Of a stretch of 22,281 bases of DNA, positions 6,702-13,474 are shown piece by piece. Position 1 is the stretch's first letter; the number at the start of each line of letters is the position of its first letter. The notes below the pieces were generated by a model, which saw only the letters and a list, made by a program, of their open reading frames with translations, was not told the origin of the DNA and searched no databases. The stretch comes from a virus. The position numbers and the translations under genes were made by a program. Location: the IMG/VR virus record IMGVR_UViG_3300047274_000044, positions 1 to 22,281 of that record; one strand, written 5' to 3'.

Positions 6702-7508
6702 TTAAGCCGTCTCAACCAAAGACCAAGTTGCAGTCTGCGCCGTATTTACATTTTGCCAGTTTGCGACTTGGCTGTCATCTACCAATTTCCAGTAGACAGC
6801 AACCACATTCCCAACTGAGCCCGTTGCTTGAACACCAGTAAGAGCAAGCGATTTTGTGACCCCAACTGTCCCAACTGCGCCAGAAGCCCCCACCCCCGTT
6901 ATAGCCACCAGCTTTGTAAAAACGACTGTCCCTACCGCACCAGAAGCCACTACACCTGTGAGTGCGGCTGATCGGCTTGGGCTTACTACCCCAACTAAGC
7001 CCGTTGCTTGAACACCAGTAAGAGCGTACGATTCTGTATACCCGACTGTCCCCACCGCTCCCGCCGCAGACACCCCCGTCAAGGCTGCTAGTTTGGCAAA
7101 ATCAACAACCCCAACTGAACCAGAAGCCACTACCCCTGTGATTGCTTTTGACAGGCTTGGGCTTACTGCCCCTAACAGCCCGGAAGCTGCAACCCCCGTG
7201 ATTGCTTTTGACCGGCTTGGGCTTACTGCCCCTAACAACCCAGAAGCTGCTACGCCCGACAACGCAACTGTGCGGGTAACTCCTACGTTCCCAACAAAAC
7301 CAAAAGCTACATCGCCGTCTTCTGCTGGGCTGTTTGTTTCTGTAACAGACCCAACTACGCCAGAAGCCGCAACACCTGTTAGCGCGACTGTTCGATCTGG
7401 CGTTACTATCCCTACCGCTCCAGCCGCAGATACGCCGTTTATAGAAACATTTGGCGGACCTGCAAGGGATGCGAATGGTGTTTCAGCAAATGCGGATATA
7501 CCAAACAT
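6702..7508 (-). CDS. Tail protein with about 11 tandem 20-residue repeats
   Basis: 268 residues. The N-terminus MFGISAFAETPFASL is typical of small phage tail proteins. About eleven repeats follow with the consensus A-[LI]-T-G-V-x-A-[ST]-G-x-V-G-x-V and a variable 6-residue linker such as SPSRSK. One unit (about SPAEDGDVAFGFVGNV) is degenerate. The C-terminus is tryptophan-rich (YWKLVDDSQVANWQ ... TATWSLVETA), as in fibre-tip pieces of other phages. The regular Gly/Val pattern suggests a beta-solenoid or beta-prism stalk. It begins 26 nt after the upstream structural gene and ends 9 nt before the fibre. Confidence 0.72.
   Translation of the reverse strand: MFGISAFAETPFASLAGPPNVSINGVSAAGAVGIVTPDRTVALTGVAASGVVGSVTETNSPAEDGDVAFGFVGNVGVTRTVALSGVAASGLLGAVSPSRSKAITGVAASGLLGAVSPSLSKAITGVVASGSVGVVDFAKLAALTGVSAAGAVGTVGYTESYALTGVQATGLVGVVSPSRSAALTGVVASGAVGTVVFTKLVAITGVGASGAVGTVGVTKSLALTGVQATGSVGNVVAVYWKLVDDSQVANWQNVNTAQTATWSLVETA
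6820..7440 (-). repeat. Tandem 60-bp coding repeats
   Basis: The DNA under the 20-residue repeats has a 60-bp period. Adjacent units at about 7138-7197 and 7198-7257 are nearly identical, while others have drifted mainly at the linker codons. The gradient of similarity suggests growth by slippage or unequal recombination. Confidence 0.8.
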
Positions 7509-7534
7509 GGCTTACGGCCTGCGCCGCCTCCGCA

Positions 7535-8026
7535 TTAAGTTGTGGCCAAACGCAACAGGGCAGTTGAAGTTGTGTTGGAAGGCATCGTCAAAGCAAAGGT
7601 TCCAGCCGTAATCGTTTGCGAACCAAAAGTGTGAACACTTATTGCCTTGTTGCTTTGAGTTGAGTTATAGATTAACACTGCATCAAACGCCGTGGTCAAA
7701 GTCACCGAGGTGTAGGTGATCGATGCCGAAGGAGTAAAGAATGCCACGCCCGCAGTTGCTGAAGTGTTGGTCGAAGTCGGAGCCACGGCGTTTGTTACTA
7801 TCACACCACCAGCCGTATAACCTGTTCCAGACACTTCACCCGTGGCCGAATAGACCGTGGTGGCAGCATCAACAGTGGCTGAAGCCAAATACAGTGCCGC
7901 TTTGAGCGTGTCTGTAGTGGGTGCAGTCAAGCTGGTGCGTGAGACAAGCGTTGCAGTGCCAAGTTGATGTTCACCAAGCATAAGCTGGCTCATAAACGAA
8001 GTACACATTGATTGGGTATTTGCCAC
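7535..8026 (-). CDS. Beta-rich virion protein, paralogue of the 140-aa protein at 8234
   Basis: 163 residues, starting at GTG with AAGGA 6 nt upstream. The sequence is Thr/Ser/Ala-rich and beta-like. The stretches TTVYSATGEVSGTGYTAGG and FALTMPSNTTSTALLRL match TTAYTAADEASGGNYVAGG and FTVTMPANTSTSALIRL of the protein at 8234-8656, so the two are paralogues that have diverged in between. Such proteins are annotated as virion structural proteins in related phages. A role as a tail or decoration component is likely, and the exact location is unknown. Confidence 0.65.
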   Translation of the reverse strand: MANTQSMCTSFMSQLMLGEHQLGTATLVSRTSLTAPTTDTLKAALYLASATVDAATTVYSATGEVSGTGYTAGGVIVTNAVAPTSTNTSATAGVAFFTPSASITYTSVTLTTAFDAVLIYNSTQSNKAISVHTFGSQTITAGTFALTMPSNTTSTALLRLATT

Positions 8027-8035
8027 GATAGTTCC

Positions 8036-8224
8036 TTAAAAAGATGCCACTGAGCTAGTGAGCGTTACAGTTTTCTTTAGGGTCACATGAGCAGAACGGT
8101 GAACCAGTTCGCCCTCCAACCAATACTCCACCCATGTGGTCAGTTCGTTGTCATTATCCACGGTTCCTTCCCGCTTTTCAAGCAGGGCGTCGTCCATGTC
8201 GCCTTTTGTCGTAGTTACCAGCAT
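8036..8224 (-). CDS. Small protein of unknown function, tail region
   Basis: 62 residues, acidic in the first half (KGDMDDALLEKREGTVDND) and beta-like in the second (TTWVEYWLEGELVHRSAHV). An AAGGAG site lies 5-6 nt before the ATG, and the gene sits 9 nt from each neighbour, between the two paralogous structural genes. No domain is recognised. The consistent spacing and ribosome site make it a real gene. Confidence 0.65.
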   Translation of the reverse strand: MLVTTTKGDMDDALLEKREGTVDNDNELTTWVEYWLEGELVHRSAHVTLKKTVTLTSSVASF

Positions 8225-8233
8225 TATTGCTCC

Positions 8234-8656
8234 TTAAACAAGCCGAATGAGTGCCGATGTGCTTGTGTTTGCAGGCATCGTCACGGTGAAAGTGTTGGTG
8301 GATGTTTTGTTACTGCCAAAGTCCAAGACGCACACAGCGCCGTTGGCCCCGGCCTTGTAAATCAAAGCGCCCCTGGCAGTGATAACCCCCGTCCAAGACG
8401 GGGATGAAAAATTGATGAACACAATGCTTCCAGAAGAAGCCAACTCCGTGCCGATGGTTGCAGTAACCACCAGACCACCAGCAACGTAGTTGCCCCCAGA
8501 CGCCTCATCAGCCGCAGTGTACGCCGTGGTGTTCTGGTCAAGTGTGGCCGCGTTGGTGTACAGCGCCAAGTAAAACGTGTCTGACGCAAAATTGATCGTG
8601 CCGTTTGCCAGCCCGGAGCGAAGGGTGTTGCAACTGAAGTTGCCCTGGAACGCCAT
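8234..8656 (-). CDS. Beta-rich virion structural protein
   Basis: 140 residues from the ATG at 8656, which overlaps the upstream TGA by one base (TGATG). A TTG one codon earlier is less likely. The start MAFQGNFSCNTLRSGL and following FYLALYTNAATL identify a family of small virion proteins common next to adaptor genes in environmental phages. It is a paralogue of the 163-aa protein two genes downstream. Probably a head-tail or tail-surface protein; direct evidence for location is lacking. Confidence 0.7.
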   Translation of the reverse strand: MAFQGNFSCNTLRSGLANGTINFASDTFYLALYTNAATLDQNTTAYTAADEASGGNYVAGGLVVTATIGTELASSGSIVFINFSSPSWTGVITARGALIYKAGANGAVCVLDFGSNKTSTNTFTVTMPANTSTSALIRLV

Positions 8657-9399
8657 CAACGCACCCCGTTATTTTGTGGCAACGGCGCTTGCCGATACTG
8701 ACCACTGCGGTACGCATCACTGCGCTCCAACCCATCACCCAAGCGCTGAGCCAGTGCAAGTGCTTCCATGTACTTCTGGTTATACCCGGTGATGATGTCC
8801 ACTTCACCCTTCATGAAGGTGTAGGCTTCCACCAAAGACCCATACAACAGCACGGTATCAAAGTTGTCGCCCAGCCATGTTTGTCCAGATGCCGCCGTAG
8901 TGATTGATTCGGGGTAATAGTAATAGTGCAACTCTACGTAATATGTTGCATCTGGCGTAGGGCCAAGAATAAGAGACAACTCGTTTGTGATTGCTGAACT
9001 GATAACTGTTGGGCCGAACAAAGCATAGTATTTTGGCTCGCCCGTGTCATTTGGACTTGGGTATGCCTGACGGATAAAGTTCACATCCTTGTTGAGTAAA
9101 TACTCAAACGTGCCAGTATCTAGGTTAGCACCCGTAACACCTGTTACCAACGCCAAAGAGTACACAGACAAGAAATCGTTGGGTAAAGACACATACTTGT
9201 TGTTTGCAGTAATTGGGCTGTACTGATTTTTACGCAACGATGGGAACTGAACAGAGTTGTATATACGTTGCTCAGCCTGCGTGATGAAAGTATTGATCTG
9301 TGTCGTTGCAGACACAGTACTCCCGCTCGCAAGGTACACATCGGGAAACTGATTCTCGGTGTAGCTCTGAATTGTGTTGTACAACTCGGTGTAGTTCAT
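8656..9399 (-). CDS. Head-tail adaptor protein (SU10-adaptor-like)
   Basis: 247 residues. The N-terminal half is helical with FITQAEQRIYNSVQFPSLR, followed by beta segments (KYVSLPNDFLSVYSL) and an aromatic strand (YYVELHYYYYP). The C-terminal helices (LYGSLVEAYTFMKGE ... YNQKYMEALALAQR) are the part most typical of SU10-type adaptor proteins, which sit under the portal ring and connect it to the tail. The start overlaps the preceding gene by 4 nt, and the stop overlaps the next start. Position after the packaging and head genes supports the call. Confidence 0.75.
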   Translation of the reverse strand: MNYTELYNTIQSYTENQFPDVYLASGSTVSATTQINTFITQAEQRIYNSVQFPSLRKNQYSPITANNKYVSLPNDFLSVYSLALVTGVTGANLDTGTFEYLLNKDVNFIRQAYPSPNDTGEPKYYALFGPTVISSAITNELSLILGPTPDATYYVELHYYYYPESITTAASGQTWLGDNFDTVLLYGSLVEAYTFMKGEVDIITGYNQKYMEALALAQRLGDGLERSDAYRSGQYRQAPLPQNNGVR

Positions 9400-9650
9400 G
9401 CCATCGGGCCTCTGGCCATCTTGCCTTTGGTCTGCGCTTTACCGCCACGCACCACAATACCCGAGGTCTTCATGGGTGGGTAGTCCTGGCTGCGCGTGTT
9501 GGCCACAACCACGTTTGCTTTGCGCATCGTCTCTTTGGCTGGCTCTTCGCCAACAATCACGTTGGGGACTGTAACTGGCTGTGGGCCAGCAACGCGAGTT
9601 GCGGTAGTTTTTTCCCCGGCAGGTACGGGGCGTCCAAATTTAGTTGCCAT
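9396..9650 (-). CDS. Small basic protein, unknown function
   Basis: 84 residues, rich in Lys, Val, Pro and Gly, with little predicted structure (MATKFGRPVPAGEKTT at the start and GGKAQTKGKMARGP at the end). It starts one base after the stop of the 59-residue gene and overlaps the adaptor gene by 4 nt. It belongs to the run of small basic proteins between capsid and tail genes. No family recognised. Confidence 0.6.
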   Translation of the reverse strand: MATKFGRPVPAGEKTTATRVAGPQPVTVPNVIVGEEPAKETMRKANVVVANTRSQDYPPMKTSGIVVRGGKAQTKGKMARGPMA

Positions 9651-9651
9651 A

Positions 9652-9831
9652 TTAGCCCCCCCGCTGGTTCATGACCTTGGCCATGTTGCGTCCGTATTTC
9701 AACATGTCGCCGTTGGTCTTGCCGCCAGCTTTGAGTTTGGTCATGGGCTTGCCTGGGTGCATCTTTTTCTCATGCTTATGCACCGCGCCTGCGACCATCT
9801 TCTTGTCTTGTGCCAAGTCTTTCTTGTCCAT
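9652..9831 (-). CDS. 59-residue lysine-rich protein
   Basis: A short gene, easily missed by length cut-offs. ATG at 9829-9831 has AAGGAG 6 nt upstream, and the stop TAA is at 9652-9654. The product starts MDKKDLAQDKKMVAGAV and ends YGRNMAKVMNQRGG, with Lys, Met and Gly dominating and a central LKAGGKTN. Proteins with this 'MDKKD.AQDKKM ... FGRN.A.V.NQR' pattern recur in environmental phages as hypothetical proteins. Spacing to both neighbours is 1-10 nt. Possibly a DNA-binding or virion cargo protein; unproven. Confidence 0.7.
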   Translation of the reverse strand: MDKKDLAQDKKMVAGAVHKHEKKMHPGKPMTKLKAGGKTNGDMLKYGRNMAKVMNQRGG

Positions 9832-9841
9832 CTTCGACTCC

Positions 9842-10270
9842 TTATGTCGTTACTACTGTGACTGTACCTAATTGCACACCTAAAACCAAGTTATTTGGTG
9901 TTAAAGCGGCATCAAAGAACTCTGAACCCCCAACGGGTGTCCACCCCCACTGAAAAATCCTGCTGCCCCCGCTGAGAATCCCCTGCGCATCAGCCGCCGA
10001 ACTGTTGGTCAGCACGATCTGCAAACCTGTCCGACCAGACACTTTGTAGCTGATGTCGGGCCTGGGGTCTCGTATCCCTTGCGGGTCATCCACCGGGTAC
10101 ATACCCAGTTGCAACTGCGGCTGATCCGGGTCCCAACACTGGGGGCAAACCTTGAGATCATATACCTTGGTCTTGACAACTTCTTTGCGCAGCGCGGTCA
10201 ATTTGAAGCGGAACCCACAACGGTCACACTCCGCAATTGAGTTCTTGCCAGACGCAAACCTGTTACCCAT
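9842..10270 (-). CDS. Zinc-ribbon virion-region protein
   Basis: 142 residues. A four-cysteine zinc ribbon opens the protein: C15-x2-C18 (AECDRCGFRF) and C42-x2-C45 (KVCPQCWDPD). The remainder is beta-rich, with WGWTPVGGSEFFDAALTP and a Val/Thr-rich C-terminus. Its start sits directly at the stop of the gp4-like gene (ATG and TAA share one base). Similar proteins occur beside adaptor genes in related phages. A structural role is likely from context; nucleic-acid binding through the ribbon is possible. Confidence 0.65.
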   Translation of the reverse strand: MGNRFASGKNSIAECDRCGFRFKLTALRKEVVKTKVYDLKVCPQCWDPDQPQLQLGMYPVDDPQGIRDPRPDISYKVSGRTGLQIVLTNSSAADAQGILSGGSRIFQWGWTPVGGSEFFDAALTPNNLVLGVQLGTVTVVTT

Positions 10271-11208
10271 TACGTACCCCCAATGAACATCTGCCTGGGC
10301 ACAAGCCGCAGGGACGCACGTTCTTGGTCTTCATCCGCAGCCGACATCCAGGCTTCGTCATACTGTTGTTTGAGCACCCCCAGACGGTCTATGCCGCCAG
10401 GGATTTTGAGCGCAATGTAGTACGACAAGCCAGCCACCATGCAGGGATAAAAGCGGAACGGCACATCCATGACGTTCACGCCACCGCCAGCATCTTGCAC
10501 CCGGCGCATGCGCCAGTAGACAAACTGGTAGGTCTGGGAGCCATCAGGTGTGGGCCACACAGTGACACGGGGGGTGTTGTTGATGCGGATGGGGTTGCCC
10601 GCCGTAGGTGTCTGTTGGGTCGTGCCGTTTTGTGCACGAAACACGTTACTCAGGGTATTCCCTGATATATAGTTGTAAAACACCGTCTCTGTGCCGCCTG
10701 TAGCCACGATGTCCACGTACCCAAGGGCTGGGAGCCCGACAACTGAGTTCAGCGTGATTGTCGCAGCGGTCAAATCTTGGGACACAAACGTCGAAGCGGT
10801 GGGGGCCACCTGCCCGTCCAGGCGCTGATACCAGACCTGAATTGGTCGGGCTTGGTTGAGCTTGTTGGGGATGGTTGCGTAGGTGGACACGCTGATGCGC
10901 GTGATGGTCAAGTCCGCTTGATTGGACAGGATGTTGGCGTTGGTGCGGATCACATGGTCCAGCAAATCAACGGTATCCGTTGGAATAGCGTAGGTGTTCA
11001 GTCCTTGTGTCAGGGTAATCGTGCCCTGCTCAAACGTCCACATGTTGACGCCACGGTTGGCCCAGTCAGCAAACAGCAAGTTAAGGGACCGACGCGCAGT
11101 TCGCAGGTCATACCCCGTGCGCATCTCTGAACCCGCACGCTCAAACGCCTCTTCGACCACTTCAGTGAGGTCGAGGTTAAAGCCTGATTGTCCAGAGGTG
11201 ACTGCCAT
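10270..11208 (-). CDS. Tail adaptor / accessory factor, P22 gp4-like
   Basis: 312 residues. The N-terminal helical part (LTEVVEEAFERAGSE, RTARRSLNLLFADWANRG) resembles the portal-binding helices of P22 gp4-like tail accessory factors. The middle is an inserted beta domain (about 130-215) with repeated Thr/Val strands. The C-terminal part returns to helices (YPCMVAGLSYYIALK, LKQQYDEAWMSAADED). It starts within the stop of the preceding gene (TAATG) and ends one base into the next start. Expected to sit under the portal and close the DNA channel. The insertion makes it longer than P22 gp4 (about 166 aa). Confidence 0.7.
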   Translation of the reverse strand: MAVTSGQSGFNLDLTEVVEEAFERAGSEMRTGYDLRTARRSLNLLFADWANRGVNMWTFEQGTITLTQGLNTYAIPTDTVDLLDHVIRTNANILSNQADLTITRISVSTYATIPNKLNQARPIQVWYQRLDGQVAPTASTFVSQDLTAATITLNSVVGLPALGYVDIVATGGTETVFYNYISGNTLSNVFRAQNGTTQQTPTAGNPIRINNTPRVTVWPTPDGSQTYQFVYWRMRRVQDAGGGVNVMDVPFRFYPCMVAGLSYYIALKIPGGIDRLGVLKQQYDEAWMSAADEDQERASLRLVPRQMFIGGT

Positions 11209-11441
11209 TATCTAAACCCTGCTGTTTTCTTCGCAATACTTTTGGGCTGGGCCACAAACTGTTTACCTGCCGCCTTGCCTTTTCGTTTGGCCTTGGTGGT
11301 GGCCGCGTACTCAGCAGGAGACAAGGACTTGATTGCCGCTTCTGGAAGATACCGCTCCCCCGTCTTTGACGAAGGCTTCCCCGACTTGGTGCGCCACTTC
11401 TGGTCACCCCAGTTTTTAAGGGAAGTTTGCGGTGCTTTCAA
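11208..11441 (-). CDS. Small basic protein, KWRTKSGKPSS family
   Basis: 77 residues. The conserved core is NWGDQKWRTKSGKPSSKTG, then ERYLPEAAIKSLSPAEYAATT, then a Lys-rich tail with KQFVAQPKSIAKKTAGFR. The same module occurs in phages, giant viruses and some bacteria, alone or joined to the other small modules of this cluster (DUF5872/DUF6321-like; name from memory). Strongly cationic. It overlaps the upstream gene by 4 nt (ATGA) and the adaptor gene by one base. Function unknown; DNA binding or packaging into the capsid is a hypothesis. Confidence 0.7.
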   Translation of the reverse strand: MKAPQTSLKNWGDQKWRTKSGKPSSKTGERYLPEAAIKSLSPAEYAATTKAKRKGKAAGKQFVAQPKSIAKKTAGFR

Positions 11442-11713
11442 TCGCGGTAGCCCCCGCCCGCAGCCTTGTACTTCTTGGCAACAAGCTGTGCTTTACGTGC
11501 TGACCATTGCCCCGCGCCCGTGCCATGAGTTGCTGCGGCTTTTACCTGAGACACAATTCGCTTGCGCAAACTGGGCTTGGTGTAATTGCCAGCAGCATTG
11601 ACTTTCCCGCCTTCTTTGTACTGCTTGAAGTCGGTGTCGTCACGGCGTTCTTTTCGAACGCCCTTGGGCATTTTGGATGGGCTGATGTCGCCCATCCCGC
11701 GTGAGGCCATCAT
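11438..11713 (-). CDS. Small basic protein, GQWSARKAQL family
   Basis: 91 residues. Two ATG codons lie in tandem at the start, and either may be used. Core motifs are MASRGMGDISPSKMPK, KPSLRKRIVSQVKAA and GAGQWSARKAQLVAKKYKAAG, the last being the hallmark of a conserved module of unknown function found in phages and large DNA viruses. Very basic, with no hydrophobic segment. The start lies one base after the preceding stop, and the end overlaps the next gene by 4 nt. Confidence 0.7.
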   Translation of the reverse strand: MMASRGMGDISPSKMPKGVRKERRDDTDFKQYKEGGKVNAAGNYTKPSLRKRIVSQVKAAATHGTGAGQWSARKAQLVAKKYKAAGGGYRD

Positions 11714-11714
11714 C

Positions 11715-12080
11715 TCAGCACTTGCCGCCAGACTTCATGCCCAGGGGCTTGGAGCCAGCCATCTTGACCATGGTGCCCTTGGTCTTGCCCTTGGAAGCGA
11801 TGCCGTCACGGCTGGGAGCACCAGTCTTGACGCTGCCCATTTTGGCGCTGGTCATGCCACCAGAAGCCATTTTCTTTGTGCCCATTGCTTTTTTCTTAGC
11901 AATCATTTCCATGAAAGGGTTCGCTTTAGCCATGTCACCACCTCTTTTAAAAGATTTGCCTTTGTCGGCGTTGCTGAAATCTTGGCCCACGGACTGTGGG
12001 ACTCCTACTTTCTTGGCGAACGACGGGTTGTTGGCCACCGCAGCCATGAAATTGTGCTGTTTCTTACTTGTTGACGGCAT
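11715..12080 (-). CDS. Lysine-rich two-part protein with likely internal start
   Basis: 121 residues made of two segments. Residues 1-48 (MPSTSKKQHNFMAAVA ... KKVGVPQSVGQDF) match a small phage protein that usually begins 'MPS.SKKQ'. Residues 50-121 begin MAKANPFMEM and end SRDGIASKGKTKGTMVKMAG..., a segment that in related phages is often its own gene. The second segment's ATG at 11933 has GAGGTG 5 nt upstream, so two products (121 and 72 residues) may be made. Overlaps the upstream holin-like gene by 17 nt. No enzyme motif. Highly cationic. Confidence 0.65.
   Translation of the reverse strand: MPSTSKKQHNFMAAVANNPSFAKKVGVPQSVGQDFSNADKGKSFKRGGDMAKANPFMEMIAKKKAMGTKKMASGGMTSAKMGSVKTGAPSRDGIASKGKTKGTMVKMAGSKPLGMKSGGKC
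11931..11947 (-). promoter_or_regulatory. Internal ribosome-binding site and ATG
   Basis: On the minus strand AGAGGTGGTGACATG places a near-complete anti-SD match (GAGGTG) 5 nt before an in-frame ATG (codon 50 of the 121-codon gene). It would yield a separate 72-residue protein. Confidence 0.5.
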
Positions 12081-12252
12081 CTTTATACGCCCACCGTTGT
12101 ACGGTATCCGTTTCCCAGATGCGGATAACCATCCATACGATGGTCAACACGCCGCCAATAAGCGTTACCACGGGCGTCATCCACCCTAAGAAACCCCCAA
12201 GGCCCATTACTACGGCAGCGCCATCAGTCATTGTTTTTACGTCGTGGTTCAT
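12064..12252 (-). CDS. Small holin-like membrane protein
   Basis: 62 residues: a polar N-terminus (MNHDVKTMTDGAAVV), one or two membrane segments spanning about 13-45 (GLGGFLGWMTPVVTLIGGVLTIVWMVIRIW), and a short charged tail (ETDTVQRW). Small phage proteins of this plan, with 'IW...RIWET.TVQ' after the membrane helix, are often annotated as holins. Here it lies among small basic proteins, about 11 kb from the lysozyme. It starts 1 nt after the preceding stop and overlaps the next gene by 17 nt. Holin function is inferred from shape only. Confidence 0.6.
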   Translation of the reverse strand: MNHDVKTMTDGAAVVMGLGGFLGWMTPVVTLIGGVLTIVWMVIRIWETDTVQRWAYKDAVNK

Positions 12253-12253
12253 G

Positions 12254-12508
12254 TCAGCACTTCCAAGCCCGCAGGCTCTTGTTAATCCGACTGTTTGGGT
12301 CTTTGGCTGTCTTCTCGGATGTGAGTTTTTTCTTCATCCCAGTCATCCTTGCACAGAAAGAGTCGCGCCTGCTGCCGCCCTCTGGCTGCGGTGCTTTCAA
12401 CCCCGGTTTGCCGGGATTGGCCTTGTTGTAGGAAGCCCGACCCTTGGCGTTCAAGCCGCCCTTCTCGGATTTGCCTTCCTTGCGTTGCCATGCTGGTGTT
12501 TTAGCCAT
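12254..12508 (-). CDS. Small basic protein, DUF6321-like
   Basis: 84 residues. The signature WQRKEGKSEKGGLNAKGRAS, then RRDSFCARMTGMKKKL, then AKDPNSRINKSLRAWKC is characteristic of a conserved family of unknown function (DUF6321 from memory) found in phages, including cyanophages, and in algal and giant-virus genomes. Two cysteines (one in FCARM, one at the C-terminus) are retained. Strongly basic. It overlaps the upstream gene by 8 nt. Presence beside the related KWRTKSGKPSS and GQWSARKAQL modules suggests they work together, possibly on nucleic acid. Confidence 0.75.
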   Translation of the reverse strand: MAKTPAWQRKEGKSEKGGLNAKGRASYNKANPGKPGLKAPQPEGGSRRDSFCARMTGMKKKLTSEKTAKDPNSRINKSLRAWKC

Positions 12509-12797
12509 AGAACACCGAGAGACTGGTTAACGAGCCAACGCTCAGCGTCAAATACAGACCCGCAGACGCCAAAATACCTTCGCCGGGGACGAGGACATAC
12601 GTGGAGTTGGCTACTGTTTGGCTTGTAATGTCCATCGTAAACAAAACAGCGCCTGAAGCACTGCCATTACGAATTTCAAATGTGCACGCGGTGCTTATAG
12701 CAGGTGTAACAACAAAACCTTTTAGTCGTGTGCGTTCTGCAAGATACGACCCAGCGGTGCTACGGTGCGCTGATTTAACGTCTGTTTGCATCGTCAT
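12501..12797 (-). CDS. Small beta-rich virion-like protein
   Basis: 98 residues from the ATG at 12797, chosen because GGAG lies 7 nt upstream; a TTG two codons earlier is too close to that site. The sequence (TAGSYLAERTRLKGFVV ... CTFEIRNGSASGAVLF ... ILASAGLYLTLSVGS) is beta-rich without charged clusters, in contrast to the basic genes after it. Probably a minor capsid or decoration component given its place near the capsid gene. No family recognised. Confidence 0.6.
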   Translation of the reverse strand: MTMQTDVKSAHRSTAGSYLAERTRLKGFVVTPAISTACTFEIRNGSASGAVLFTMDITSQTVANSTYVLVPGEGILASAGLYLTLSVGSLTSLSVFYG

Positions 12798-12818
12798 AAT
12801 CAAACTCCTTTTTTAACA

Positions 12819-12832
12819 GGGGCCGAAGCCCC
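12819..12832 (-). other. TTCG-capped stem-loop between genes
   Basis: GGGGC-TTCG-GCCCC on the minus strand lies between the 180-aa gene and the next ribosome site. It is followed by TGTTAAAAAAGGAG rather than a T-run, so it is not a good terminator. It may protect mRNA ends or set relative expression. Confidence 0.5.
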
Positions 12833-12842
12833 GTTGGGTTGA

Positions 12843-13385
12843 TTAAGAGTTGGCAAACGGCGTGGCAACCGTACCCGTACCAAGCACTGTGCCAGTAACC
12901 ATGTACTTGTTGGCCGCTATTGCAAAAATCTGTACCCATGAACCTGCAACACCGCCAGTGGTCGTGCCATTCAAGTTGATGAAGTCGTTTGCAGCGGCAG
13001 CAAAGAAACCAACCAATGCCGCGCCGTCTGAGTCAACGTCGTTCATGGTGATTGAGCCAACATATTTGTCAGTACCGTTTGTACCGATTTTTAACGAGCT
13101 AGTGGAAATGGTGGTGGGAACCCAGATCGTGTAGACAACGCCTTCGTTGTTCAACGTGTTGGGGTCTTGACCAGGGCCAGAAGTAATGGGGTTTGTTGCT
13201 GCGCTAATAGTTGGCAACGTCAGCGTAAGTGCTGCGGCCAATGATCCACCAACGCTAATGATGCGACCACCATGAGCTTCAGGACTCAAAGTGGTACTAG
13301 AAGTGATTTCAACAACAGAGGCTGGGCCTTGCTGATAGATGCCGCCCAAAGAACGAATTGGGCCTTGAAATGTACTGCGTGACAT
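12843..13385 (-). CDS. Probable virion structural / decoration protein
   Basis: 180 residues, Thr/Gly/Ala-rich and beta-like (RSLGGIYQQGPASVVEIT at the N-terminus; GSWVQIFAIAANKYMVTG near the end). AAGGA lies 7 nt before the ATG. It is the first gene after the capsid terminator and follows a predicted promoter, so it can be expressed separately from the head operon. The composition and place fit a capsid decoration protein. No catalytic motif and no firm family match. Confidence 0.62.
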   Translation of the reverse strand: MSRSTFQGPIRSLGGIYQQGPASVVEITSSTTLSPEAHGGRIISVGGSLAAALTLTLPTISAATNPITSGPGQDPNTLNNEGVVYTIWVPTTISTSSLKIGTNGTDKYVGSITMNDVDSDGAALVGFFAAAANDFINLNGTTTGGVAGSWVQIFAIAANKYMVTGTVLGTGTVATPFANS

Positions 13386-13452
13386 AATAATTTCCTTACA
13401 TGCAAGTGAGGCGTATCTGTCTGCATGTCGTCAGCCGGGACTGTCAGATACA

Positions 13453-13465
13453 CCGGGGACCCCGG
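13453..13465. other. GC-rich perfect palindrome near the predicted transcription start
   Basis: CCGGGG-A-CCCCGG, 6+1+6 bp, lies about 10 nt downstream of the predicted -10 element. It could be an operator or a 5' mRNA hairpin. Confidence 0.45.
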
Positions 13466-13474
13466 AATGGTTGC

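Noticed and set aside
6820-7440. CRISPR-like array
   Set aside because: Repeats are contiguous, in frame, without unique spacers; they encode a protein repeat.
7093-7611. Long plus-strand ORF (172 aa) over the repeat gene
   Set aside because: Antisense shadow of the 60-bp repeats: a period that is a multiple of three keeps all frames similar; no ribosome site or neighbours on that strand.
12819-12832. Intrinsic terminator before the 98-aa gene
   Set aside because: Good hairpin, but followed by TGTTAAAAAA on the transcribed strand instead of a T-run.
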